A stretch of DNA of 64,000 nt, taken from Bryum argenteum (lineage: Eukaryota > Streptophyta > Bryopsida > Bryales > Bryaceae). Within the stretch, counting starts at the first letter, position 1. Each line of letters begins with the position of its first letter. A program made the translations under genes and the position numbers. The notes beneath the pieces were generated by a model. It was not told the origin of the DNA, ran no database searches, and saw only the letters and a program-made list of their open reading frames with translations. The stretch is taken from the NCBI GenBank assembly GCA_037043015.1, contig CM073328.1, positions 17,581,495 to 17,645,494 on the forward strand, written 5' to 3'. Shown here one piece after another: positions 1 to 12,184 of the stretch.

Positions 1-3000
1 GTATTCTCCAAGTCAATATTATCGTCGTCCCTGGATTTCAAATCATGTACTCAAGTACTCTCATTTAAGGCCGGAGGAAAAAAACACCTGAAATGAGCAC
101 AATGCACAATTCTTCAAGTTTTTCTTGAAATGTGCTCAGGACTTGTGCAATTTTTCTACTTGATATGATTCATAAGAGCATCTCCAACAGAGACTCGGCG
201 AAATGGCTCTGGGAGAGGCTCCTTCCGAGCTCGCGGAATGTAGCAGAGGCCCGACTTGTCCGGCCAGTGGCACCACACCCACCGGTGGCTCTAATGGAGG
301 AGACTGAAACCCGCCTTATCCTGTCACAAGTGCAAAATACACGCTCATAGAGCTTTGACCAGCTCTCAAGTGCTCTGTACAGAGCTCTCTATATCTTGCG
401 ATTTGGCCGTGCCCTGAGCCTCCTTGGCAGAGCCCGACTTCCATGCTACCGCTGCAGAGTTAATGGTGCGATTCTATTTTCCGAGTTTGCCAGCAGGTTA
501 CCATTTTCTTGGCCTCCCACAGTCTCCGCTGGAGAAGCTCTAAGGCATATTCACAACCATCAAAAAAGAGAAAAAGAGGAAAGAAGTTACATTAATAGAG
601 TATACTTTAAAAGGTACAAATGTTAGATTCTATGGTACATAATATACGCACTTTCAGGAAAGCTATGGTTATAGTAGAGTAATCTGAAATGAAGCAAGTC
701 TTCCCAATGATGCTATAGGAACATTCACTCACAGGTACATAGTAGCTTCTCTATACTAGAGTACCATGTACTCATCATAGGGTATCACTTTAGAGCTGCC
801 ACCATTTTATGTCCAACTTCAAAAATTCATAACTCATTGTAGAAAAGTCCAAAAATGATGATTTCACTTGCTCTAACTTTCTACCACTTTTCTGCATGCA
901 CGAAAAATTGCTTGCACTCATACCATCATTGTAGATTTTCAGTACTGAAAAATGCGCCATGATTGGCCAGCTTACTATATGTGTGACGTCAAATGAACTC
1001 TTTTGTTACATCAATGTGCTTTTTTGTGATCCAGACCCATTTCTTAATTTTTGGACACGTGAGGTTTTAAGAAATTTGTGCAAAATGTATTTGGCCTTTG
1101 ATACCGTGTGATCCAAGGAAGTTATTCTGAAACTTTTGTGAGGAATTTCTGTAGAGGAATTCCCATCAGCTGGTTTTGAGTAAGAATATTAAGTTCTTAA
1201 AAAAAAAATTGTTACAAATAAATGACTTCCTTAGTTGCCAAGGTAAAGTACAACGGTGTTGTACGGTGTAGCCGGTCATACATTTGGGCCTACAAAGAAA
1301 CACTAAAAACCTAATAAAGTAAAAAGAACTCTTTAGAAAGAGACTAAGAACACCTAACTTCAAGAATTCATGCGCCGCCATTGAGGAGAACTTCACCAAA
1401 GTAGCTAGAACTCCATTCTTGCACCAATTCGCTCCAAATTGATTTATGAACTCCTCACTTTTATTTGAACTTTGCGTCGTGCCAATTGACCATAGTCAAT
1501 AAGCCCCTTTCAAGGAAAAAGCTCTAGTTTCTCTTTCTCCTTAATACACCTTGTGTTGTTGAAAGTAGCATCATTGCTCTCGCACCATGAAGTCCACAAA
1601 TTAGTGCCTTGAAGAAGAAGCCAAATCCTACTTACATAATTGAATCTAAAAGACATTTTGTGGGCAAAGATGCATGAGTTTCAATTAAGGTTAGGGACTT
1701 GATTATGCCTAATTCTAATGTGACACTTTACAAGAAAGTATAAAATAATCAAATCCTCTAAATTAAATGCGACAAAATTTGATCCACCATTTGGCGGTAA
1801 ACTTTTGAAGAAGACCAGGTCATTTATCGGACACTGATATGTGTTTTAAAAAAAACTCCTCTGCTTTGCACTACATCACATACGTTTCTTAAATCGAAGA
1901 CCTTCGCATGGATTAATTGGTCAATCTTAGTGATAAAAGAATGATCTAAAAACTTGATACACCTATACAACCTTAAATCTTTGAGATTTAACCCTTTACA
2001 ACCGGGAAGGCCCTGATCCCGTCTAAAAATGTTTAATTTATGCATGAACGTTTGTATGCACCTGTCAATAGGCCCCCACCAGAAAAGGGTTAAAGTAGAA
2101 ATCTCAGTTTTGTGAAGGTACATGACACCACTCAGGGGAAAAGCTACTGTGGTCCATGTCTGACACCAAATTCGAAAGACATGAACGCAGACTCTAAAGC
2201 CCTCTTGACAACATGAAGTCTTAAATTTTGTCTAAAGTATACAAGATAATGTCTAAACATCAAACTCAGCAGAACCGATTTGATTTTGATCTATGCTATC
2301 AGCCTAATGAAACATGCTTGAAATCACGTTGTTAAAAAGGAGACATGACAGATTCTGGAAAAGAAAGTGCACAGAGGAAATCCTACTACTATCACTGGTC
2401 ATATTCGTTTAATTGGGAATTTCTGCGAGATTGGGACTCTCTAAAATCTATAACTACCATAGATTTTGTGGAAAAATCTATAACTACAAATTATGTAATC
2501 TATGGCAAAACTTGAATGAACAACTCGAATGATCAAGAAGTTATAGATAATTACAACAAGTTCGCTCACGTCAAAACACTGTCTACATGGCAATCTAATG
2601 AAAGCGAGGTTCATTCAATATCAAACCAAAAATCTAGTACAGTTTTAAATGGAGTGTGATTGAGTGAAATGAGCCAGTTACAGCAATTTTTCAGACTTGA
2701 TACTTGCAACTTATCATCAAAATACCCAACCCGGAACGAATCATGATATCGTAGAAGACGTACAGAAAAAGCTCACTCAGGCATTCATGAAGATGCCGAG
2801 TTGTATATAAGTAATAGAAGCTAGTACATATTTAGCTGTAGCTGCGCAAAGCAATACTTCCAGCCGTGCTTCAGTCATTTATTAAGAAGAATTCCTGAAC
2901 CTCACGAGAGCTCTGCTCATCGTGAGCTAAGTATATATCTTTCTAGTACCTGGATCATCGTAAAAAAATTCCTTCATTTGCAGTCCAGAAACTGTACAAT

Positions 3001-3539
3001 AGAGTATTTGATCAGTTCATGATTTGGTCGGTGAATTGTAACTGCAAGTAACGGATAAATTGACATGTTCGATGGTCTCCAACATCGTCCAAACAGTTTG
3101 TCGATGAGCACTTCTTCGGAGGCTTCCACTTGGAATCGCCTCCATCTCCAAAACCACCCATGATTCTCCAAGTATTCTCAGTCTCTTCGATTCTTGAACA
3201 AGTGAAATATGAGAATTTAAGTCTGTGAATCGAGAAGCAGCAGGCTCGATCGATAAGTAGACTGATTGCTCAAGTAGGTTTGGTATGGTTGAACGTTCAA
3301 GTCCAATGTTGGTCCTGTTTATATTTCATTGAGCGGTGGCAGAAATTTCCTGAACATAATTGTGGGCTGAGCTGATGGAGTCCATAGTTCGTGCGCTGCC
3401 TTGACTATCGACTGAATTCCAAGCTCGTGCAGTCGGAGGCTGTCGGGACGACAAACAGAATAAATCGAATTCCTTAACTACTGCATAGACCTCCTTGACT
3501 TCGGCTCTCTGAGGTTGGCAGGTGGGAAATCAACAAGCT

Positions 3540-3670
3540 TGAATCTGTTCGAAAGGAAAGTTACCAGTTGCTCGAACCTAGCCTGTTCGAAAGGAAGTTT
3601 ACTGCTTGAACGTGTTCGAGAGGAAATTTACTGCTTGAACGTGTTCGAGGGGATAATTTACTGCGAGTGT
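3540..3670. repeat. Short tandem repeat, ~33-bp units with GTTCGA core
   Basis: Three to four imperfect units share the pattern GTTCGA(A/G)AGGAA(A/G)TTTAC followed by TGCTTGAAC. The units differ by small indels, so this is an old tandem duplication. It lies inside a short open frame with no protein-like features. Confidence 0.7.
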
Positions 3671-5305
3671 TCACAAGGTCGACGGACTGAAGGTTCGATC
3701 CTGTCGCAGCAAAGGTAACCGTGGAGGTCGTATGCTTGGATCGGTCAAAGGAAGACAGTGGGGGCTCTCGAGTTCAAGGTTTCAAGCGATGAAGCTGGGG
3801 ATGCTCGACAGTTGGATACCGTGCGTGTTGCCTTCCTAGTTGTAACTGACTAGTAATTAAGTTACAGTCAGACTGAATCTTTGGCACATGCCATTTTTGA
3901 ACAGTGAAAACATTCTGTTAGTCAAAATTTGTAGCGGACTCCGAACTTGCGGTCAAAGCTAGTTGCTGTTCTGCAAGCGACAAAGTTTGCCTTTTTATCA
4001 AGTGCATGTGGTACATTGATACGGCCTGCATTGACTCTCACTAGATATGGCGGTACTAGTTACTCCTGGCTACAGCAGAACGTAAGAGCATCGCCACCTG
4101 ATGGCCTGGCACGCACCTCAAAGCCCAAATAATCTCCACTATTTGAGGGGAAATGGACTTATGGGCGTTCACACAACTAGCAACATGACTGCCCTGGCAG
4201 GCAAAACATGTACGGAGTAGTTCTCTCGAGTGCCACTTTAACAAATGATGTCAAAAGAGCCCAAAACGGGTCGTTTGGGGGTCTCGTCAGCCCTCACTTA
4301 CTAGATTTAGCTTGTATGAAATTGAAACCTTTCGCTGATTGTAGATTTTTTCCATACCTTTCCGAAAAGTCATTTCTTCCTTCAAAATTCCCCATCCTTA
4401 AGGAGATATTCAATGTCAAAGTTTGAAAACACTATTCGAAATCTGCCCAAATTGCGGTATATGCTTCTTTGTTCTTAAAATCCGCCCAAAATAAATAAGA
4501 TTGCACAACTTCAAAAACTGAATTTTAACTTTTTTTTCAAGTTTAGTTTTTGTACTTGGAAATAGGTTTTAGAGCATAAAAGCAGCGTTTGGATTTTTCA
4601 TCCAATTATTCTTTTCATGCCATAATTATTATCAAAGAGGGGCCTTTCAAGTTGAATTTCAGCAAACCTCCATGTGAAAACTCAAGCATTTCTTTAGGTC
4701 TTATAGGTCACATGAGGGTAAAAATTGCATAGACATGTTCTCAATTCACTAGGAACAAGAATTTGAAGAGCCACACTTCAAATTTACTCTTAAAATTGGT
4801 TCATTGGGCTCACTAAAAACTTCAATATAGATTGTAATGTACAAAGAATTTAATTATTTGCCATGATAAGTACAGCATGATTTGGATTCATAGGCATTTA
4901 ACCTCAAGCCCCAACATTCATTGTCATTACATAATTTCCTAGCTAATCAAATATGCCATCAAAAATCACATGTGCCAAGTTCTCATATTATTTGAATGTT
5001 TGGATTGTTTTGGAACATTTCAGATTCACATTGAGCTCAGGTTTTGATAGCATATATACTATTACCTAAGTTCATCAGAGTAGGGCTAGTTCCAGAAATA
5101 AAATATTCTGAAGAAATGATGATGTATACAAAGTCAATTACATTCATATGACACCAAGTTTGTTAAAAATGCATGAATCATGTGCTCTTTGGTACTTTGT
5201 AAATATTTTACATTACAAAATACTTGTCAAGGTCAATCATGAACTCTCAATCGGAGCTACCTACCTCTCCAATTGTTATTCTACTCATTCATGGTATTCG
5301 ATGGC

Positions 5306-5467
5306 GTATTCCTAACCAATGTCAATGATTTCTCTTTAAAGGATAATATGATCACAACTTCGTACCACTTGCACTTTTCACATGCTAGTGTATTCCTCAC
5401 CAATGTCAATGATTTCTCTTCAAGGATAACATGATCACAACTTTGTACCACTTGCACTTTTCACATT
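5306..5467. repeat. Tandem duplication, ~83 bp x 2
   Basis: The block starting GTATTCCTAACCAATGTCAA and ending in CACTTGCACTTTTCACAT occurs twice head-to-tail with a few substitutions and a one-base indel. It is non-coding. Confidence 0.8.
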
Positions 5468-7152
5468 ACTTTCCCCGTGCACAAAAATAACATACACTGT
5501 TTGGGACATCTGAAATTTGAGCCAGTATTGAGCACTCTCTCTTAGTTTCTATGGTCTGCGTGAAATTGAAGCTTACACTTGTCACACTAATTATGGGTAC
5601 ATCAAAAGGCAACAGTAGTTTAAACAATTGCAGCGATTCTTCACAGAGTTGACTTCCGAGGACTGATGATCTGTGCGTGAGTCACGCACAGAATGTTGAG
5701 AGGATCCGCTACTGGAGACGAGCAGAATCCTTCGAGAATATTTCGAGCATTGCGTTGTCCGTGTCGCCGCGATCTGATTCATGTACTGCTGCCGACAATG
5801 GCTCCTACGATGCCAGTGCTAGCTACACTGATGATGAATTTTCTTCACCCCCATCTGCCGGTTCAACATGTGATATGACTCGCCACGGCAGTTCCCAAAT
5901 GCCGGGCTACACCTAAAATTCAAAATTTTCCACGGAATTCCGGAATCAGTTGAAACTTTATATCTATAATTAAGTGCGATTGAATAATGGAAAACGAATG
6001 GTGTGCTCGTGCGCTTCACAGTGATCTGAAACACAAGACTGCGGGCCAGCGATTTGTTCTTTATAGATAACCTCTAGAATCAGATAACTCGCAGTTCAAG
6101 TCCAAACGCCATTTACAAAAGAGACTGTAATTAAGTCAATATTCGTTATTTTGAGACAAAATGGTCATATTTGAGACTTTTGTCCTGAAAGTTTAGCAAC
6201 TAGTTTAGACTTTTGAGACAATTTTTTGGAGTTTCTAATTTTAGATTGTTGTCACGTCATCGATAGCCTTCCCATGTATAGTGAAAAAGTCACTTATGAA
6301 TATAGGATTAGTGATCAATAAAAAACAAAAATCCAAAAGACTCAGTGTAATAAGTCTCAATTTAACGAATATGGCCATTGTTGTGAACCGGCCGTCCAGT
6401 GGAGAGGCTAAAACAAGAGGACAAAGCAATCGGATTGGCATCTCATCTGGAGCAATAGTGCCCAGTGTAGTCGGATTATGAGCACAAAAATGGTCGAGGA
6501 AGTCTTTGCGTCATGAATCGCCACTGTACGTGTGAACATTGACACTTCATCTCAATATGTGTGCATTCCGAGAGACGGACGTACATTGTAGCCCAAGCAA
6601 TCAAAGTCGCAAGAGTTTGCTAATGTGCCATACTGCGATGCATTCATTGATTTGGCATTCACAAGAAACTTCAAACTTGTTGAATTGGGGGTCCGCTTTA
6701 TATATGAGCATCGACATAATTTTGTGGTAAACCACTAATAATACTGCAATTACTTACAATGACACATGTGAACTCAACGTGAAGTTGCATGATTTGAAAT
6801 CTATACATGTGTCATCTTGAGATGTATTGATTTAGAGTGAAAAACCTTAGTTTGATTGATTCGGCAGCATTTTATGTGAAAATATGACATTTGGAGTGGT
6901 TTTATAACTGTTATGACAGCTGAAATGACTCACATTGACACAAGCAAACTCACTAATCAAGTTGTAAAACTTCAAATTGTTCAACAACCACCTTACAAAT
7001 CAAGGTGCACAACCCAAAATTGTTCATTAACCAACTCAAATCAAAGTGTGCTCATGAATACTTATCACAATGATGACATCTTTTCAAACATCCATTTTCT
7101 TTGGTAAATGTTTAACCAAATTGAGATTGGAAAATCAATAATAGCTGTTTTT

Positions 7153-8088
7153 TTAACCCCTAAACGACCATGGTGTTTTGAGAGCTCCAAACTCCAAAAC
7201 TGTGATTTCATACCACCTTGTAAACTTTGGTGTATGAGAATTTTTTTCACAATTTTTTGAAAATATTAACCGTAGGATCTTAAAGATAACTATCATAAGA
7301 GATAGTGTTTAAAATTTCAACCGTTGGATCTTTGCCATTTGTAAGATCATGACATTCAAAGTTAATGCAAACTTTTTTTCAATAGACATAGTCTACTTTG
7401 TGCAAAGGATAACGTGATGCTTAATACCTCAAACATCTTGATTATATTTTTTTCCATGTAGATAACTAAGTTGATCATTACCATGCAAAATTTTAGACAC
7501 TCATTTGGCTTTTTGAACCTTCATGCAATCTATTTACTAGAAGAAGGTAGAAATCAAGGATTCGGTAAAACATGCACCATAATTGTCGTATTTGGTTTAG
7601 GGGGAAAATGAATGGTGAGTAGGTGCCTTCATGAGTTTGTGAATTTTGAGAAAAAAGAAATTCAAAAAATTCCTAAATCTCAAATTTTAGCAAATTTCGA
7701 AAGAAAAAATTGTAATATTACAGAAACTTTGGATCTAGTTCTTGTAATTTTTTGAAGGGTGCCCTTGTAGAATTGGTAAAAGTTTTGACTTGGGTCACTT
7801 GGAAACCTAAGTATGAAATCAGTCAAGAAAAGAAATTTTAAAAAAAATCTCAAAAAAAAGTTAAAAATAAAAAGTTTTTTTCTGCCCGCCCCAAAGCCGA
7901 AAACGAAAATTTGCATTTAAAGACTCCAAAAGTGGATTTTGACTTTGCAATTTTTCCCACATACACCTTGTAGTATAGGGAACTTCCAATAAAAATCTTA
8001 TGCAAAAATATTGATTCTAACCCCTTCATCTAGGCTGCCCGAAATAGCAAAACAGCCAAATCGGAGGCCTTGGTCGTTTAGGGGTTAA
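7153..8088. mobile_element. TTAA-bounded non-autonomous DNA element, copy 1
   Basis: The left end is TTAA CCCCTAAACGACCA and the right end is TGGTCGTTTAGGGG TTAA, a perfect inverted repeat bounded by TTAA on both sides. The ~0.94-kb interior is AT-rich and has no transposase-like frame. It shares blocks with copy 4 (47952-48620), including the stretch ending TAACCCCTTCAT near 8020. Four further copies with the same end structure occur in the window. TTAA targets with CCC-type ends are the signature of piggyBac-superfamily elements; that assignment is inferred from the ends alone. Confidence 0.75.
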
Positions 8089-8519
8089 GGGCCAATTTTT
8101 TTTTTTAGAACTGAATAATTTAGTCATAATAATCTCAATCTCAACACTATCAACAGTTCATTAGCAAAAAAAAGTGGGAATAGAGAGGTCAACTTCTATG
8201 CCTGAAATCATTCTCAAAACAGGTACCAACTATCATTTGAATGGCACATAAAAGCTCTTGAAACCGATCTTCCAACTCCATGGCACAATGGCACAGTCAC
8301 TCAATTGATCGTCAGTTTCGGTATGGGGCCAATTCGATCAGTCCCAAACACCTGTTCTCATTTTACAAATCTTGCTTGAAAAACAAAACCTTCCTCACTT
8401 TTGACAGATAAATAAAAGAATCTATGGCAAATATTACAACTCAAAAGCATGCCTCATGAGGACCTCATACACAGATTATTTTGGGTGGCAACTGCTGAAG
8501 TCAAAGAATGTAAAGTTCG
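8089..8519. other. AT-rich spacer downstream of the GDSL gene
   Basis: No gene or repeat was recognised. It probably includes the 3' untranslated region of the GDSL esterase on the minus strand. Confidence 0.4.
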
Positions 8520-11178
8520 TCACTTGAGGAAATTGGGAAGGCTTCGTGCATGAGTGAAGGTGATGTCGGTGACGTAGAGGTTGAAGACCTTGCGCCAACC
8601 TTCTTGACTGGGATGATTCTCATCCCAGAAGAATGGAGATTTCGATGCAGTGGTGAAGCTGCACACTGTGTAGCGTGGATTGTTGTTGCTGTCCAAATCG
8701 CCGCATATCGCCCCCGATTGCGCTACGCAACACGGTCGCAGCGGAGACAGATTCCCTGCACAAAAAAACAAGTTGTACATGATTGAGATCTAGCAAGTTC
8801 GTTCAATGCTCACATGTAGGTCTTCCTTGAAGTATTCTTCTAGATCTACGTCGAACATTGAATGAGCAAACCAGTTAACATGTATAATCTCGGTTTCATG
8901 ATGAAGATTCATTGCTTGTTACTGAAAATGGCACAGTCAGTAAGAAAACCTCAAATCTTTTAACTCGTTTAGGGTGGTTGGATCAATGACCAAAGACGTG
9001 ATTTAGGGTTGCTGATTTGACAGGGAGGTGCTTATAGAAATGGGTATATTAAGTATTACAAAAAAGAGTAATATTACAAAAGGGCAGTGGTGATCTTAAA
9101 TGGATACTGATAGTATATAAATACCACTATTCTGCAAGTATAGGAATGGCAAAGTGATACTCAAATTTCTCCATCTGAAAGACAAGCCACAAAAGACTAT
9201 GGCTACAGAAGAAAATTATGTACCTGATGACTAGAGTGAATAATTGAGTAGCTTAAATTTAGGACTAGATAAGCTCAACTAATTTTCAAATTTCATTGAT
9301 AAATGACACGTGTTATATTGCTAAAATCAACAAGATTGAGGTTCCTTATGTTCATTCTATCACTGGTTAGAAGTGAAGATTTAGTATGCGAAAGATACTC
9401 TTTACAGTTGGCATTCAGAGCCGTTATTGACAACACATGCCCATAGAAAAAGCGGAGTTCAGTACCGACAAAATGCAGCATCGACAATAACTAGTTGCGG
9501 GCAGTTTCGTAGTGTCTTACCACTTAAGGTGTCGCTCTTGATGACGGCATAGAAAGCATACTGCGTGTCGAGGAAGATGGCATTCGCAGACGGAAGCTTG
9601 AGCGCCACTTGCGCCGTAAGATACAAATTATGAGCAAGCGGGACGCTAGCAAGTGGAGCTGCACAGGCAATATAATTAACGGCAGCAGTGGCCGACGGCA
9701 AGCACTCCAGCGGCGGTATCTCGTTAACCAGGAAGTTTCTAAATCCCATGTCGTACAATGTTCTCATGTCTTTCACCATCTGATCCACCACGGCAGTAAC
9801 AATAACATTCGGATCCTGCATTCCACCATGCCGATGAGTTTCCGGCGCTCTTTTCGATGTCAAGGACTATACTAGAATGTGAGATCGAACTTACTGAGCC
9901 TGGCAAGTTTCGGGTGTAAGCGGCGTAATCGTTTCCGGATATGACGAACAGGATGGCGGACTCTTTGTAGAGAGTGCTACTATCGTAGACATTGTTGTCG
10001 ATGAGTGATTTGAGTTGGGCGATCTGGTCTCGCGTCTTTGTGAATCCCAAGTTATCGAACACTCCGGCGCCTCCCAGTGCGAAGTTCATGCCATCGCTTG
10101 TTGGTGTCGTCGACGGATTCGTCGTGTAGCTCCGGTATGTCGATACGTTCAGCCCCATGTAATTCGCTGCAAGAAACACGACATGCTAAAATGAGGTGTA
10201 CAGCTGGTTCTGCCTTCAAAAGAAGATCTAGATCTCATAAACGCAACTGACAAGTCAGATCTGTTATATTGGCGAGATTCATGCAATTGGCGCAGCATTC
10301 TACTTCAAGCTCTTCTGCATTTCGATAGTAACCATCCCAACGAATCTGACCATAAACTCGGCGAGAAGAAAACATTAGAGGAAGGAAAGACGATGAATGT
10401 GACTGGAGGAGAAAGACCTACCGACGATTGCAGAGGAGAAAGCTAGAACTACCGACGATTGCAGATTATGTAGCTTAGAGCAAGAGTAAGTAATCGAATG
10501 ATCTCAATTGAAATAAAGATTGAAGCATAACGTTTCTCTCTCTACATATCAGAATAGCACATGTGAGATCAGCAAACAACGGCAATGAAGGGCTTCGTTG
10601 TCTGGCTAGAAAAGTTTCACTGGCGAATCTCATGAGATTGGTACTTTTTCTTTCGGGACCAGTCCGATACAATTTCTATGGAGGTTCAAGCACTCTGAAA
10701 GGAGCTTTGTTTCGACGAATGTGACCGTTCAGCAATAAACAAGAAGTCAGAAGTGAGAGTATTCTAGTCACGACGAGAGAATGCATTCCGCCAGAATGTT
10801 GATGATGATACTTACCGAGGAATTCAGTGAGCAAGTTGCCATCCGAGAAGTGTCCAGCAGGAGAACCAGGGTTGGTCATTCCATACGGAGGCCGCCACGC
10901 TTGGTTGACAGGCCCGATGGGTGTCGCCGTGCTATTGTTGGGGTCGCGATTGCCAGTGTCAGCATACGAGTCTCCGAACACAAACAACTTCTTGAACTTC
11001 CCAGTCGCCGCTCCATCCACAACACCTGCAACTGATTAGACAAGACTACTCACGAATAAGCAATCACGCAATCACAATTGCTAGCAATTCATGCACATGT
11101 TTAAAGAATTGTGATGAGAAACGTGCCGCAGAACAGGAGCAGCGACAATGCTGCAAGGAGTTTGGTTGCAGGAGCCAT
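8520..11178 (-). CDS. GDSL esterase/lipase, secreted (SGNH family)
   Basis: Five exons on the minus strand: first exon from the ATG at 11178, then 11025-10816, 10166-9895, 9815-9521 and 8755-8520; exons 2-5 join in phase. The first exon encodes a hydrophobic signal peptide (MAPATKLLAALSLLLFC). Exon 2 has block I, LFVFGDSYADTGN, with the nucleophilic Ser. Exon 3 has the oxyanion block III, GNDYAAY, and the last exon has block V, FFWDENHPSQEGW, with the Asp and His of the triad. The total of about 355 residues is normal for plant GDSL enzymes, which hydrolyse ester bonds of lipids or acylated sugars in the wall or apoplast; the substrate cannot be read here. The exon 1 donor is unresolved: no GT donor gives the phase exon 2 needs, although a GC donor would. 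Cysteines in the last two exons suggest disulfides. Confidence 0.85.
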
Positions 11179-12184
11179 CGTGTCGACACTGGTGGAGTTG
11201 TAAGTTGCGACAAGTGCTCAGGCATTTTGTGTATGGAGCAAGGTGGGAATGATAGCATCCATCTTTTTCGGAATAATCCAAGTTCCGGCCACGAGGTCCT
11301 CGTGCGGACAATCCTATCTGCCTGATGCTTGTATGGCGGCGAGTGTGCGCCGATTGCTCGTCTGTATCAACTGGGCCTCTCGCTGTTTGGCCACGTCGTC
11401 AGGTACCGCTTAGAGTTGACCGGCCCGCCGCAAAAGTGGCTGACTCCACTTTTTGTATGATGATTATGTAGAAAGGAGAAAGTTTGTTTTGCCGCCTTTG
11501 TGCAATAAGTTTGGGGAAACCTTTGTACATTGGTTTTAAGTACATTCAATTCATTTGCATTAGGAACAGAAGAAAATCATCATTAGTGTAAACAATCAAT
11601 TTCGATGTGAGTATCAAAGTAGGTACGTGTGGTGAATAACCATTGTAATGTGAGCACTATATTGTTAAGGTGGTAAACACCTGATTCTGTGCACTATTAC
11701 TATCACTTCTAGTTATCAAATCATCAATGTTATGGAATTTAACATAGGTTTCGTCTAGAAGCTCAATTTTTCATACATTGTAACATTGGGAATGAGTGAT
11801 CTTCGTATTACTTATATTGTCAGATAAAAACCAAAACCAAGATCTATAACATGTCTCCATGCTGCCCACCAAGAAAGTATACTTAGTTTTATATTTACAA
11901 ATACACAAGAATTAAAGATGACACTGCCTCACATTTGACTGTCTGTGTATTCTTTGCTCAAGTTCCATCAAGCAATAGTGCCGAGGGCAGTAACCAATGA
12001 TCAGAACTGATGTTCAATCAAACTGATGAGGAATTTGTGTACAGTACAGTACAAGAGTAGGAATGAGAAAGAGATAAAGAGAAAGAAAAAAAAGAAAGAG
12101 AAAGAAATAAAGAGAAAGAAACAAAGAGAAAGAGAAAGAGAGAAAAGAGACATAAGATTCATAACATGTCACTAAAGCTTGAAC
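11179..12184. other. Spacer with GA-rich microsatellite
   Basis: This contains the upstream region of the GDSL gene and the 3' end of the next minus-strand gene. From about 12058 to 12155 the plus strand is an impure run of GAGAAA/GAAAGA units. I see no gene. Confidence 0.5.
12058..12155. repeat. GA-rich low-complexity tract
   Basis: The tract is nearly pure purine on the plus strand, built of AGAGAAAGA-like units. It lies just downstream of the unrecognised gene ending at 12185. Confidence 0.85.

Larger units (their letters stand above)
1..7152. other. Intergenic, repeat-rich, no supported gene
   Basis: All open frames here are short, AT-rich and without recognisable domains or credible splice structure. 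Two local repeats are listed separately (3540-3670 and 5306-5467). The only stretch with coding-like composition is 5653-5916 (+), about 80 codons rich in Ser and Asp, which has no upstream ATG in frame and which I do not recognise. It could be a gene remnant or an exon of an unseen gene. I see no RNA gene. Confidence 0.5.

Noticed and set aside
3515..3718. Repetitive 67-codon frame
   Set aside because: Translation of a tandem DNA repeat; no protein-like conservation to judge by.
7153..7170. Telomere-like CCCTAAA motif
   Set aside because: Only a single unit at each site and always at the end of a TTAA element, so no interstitial telomere array.
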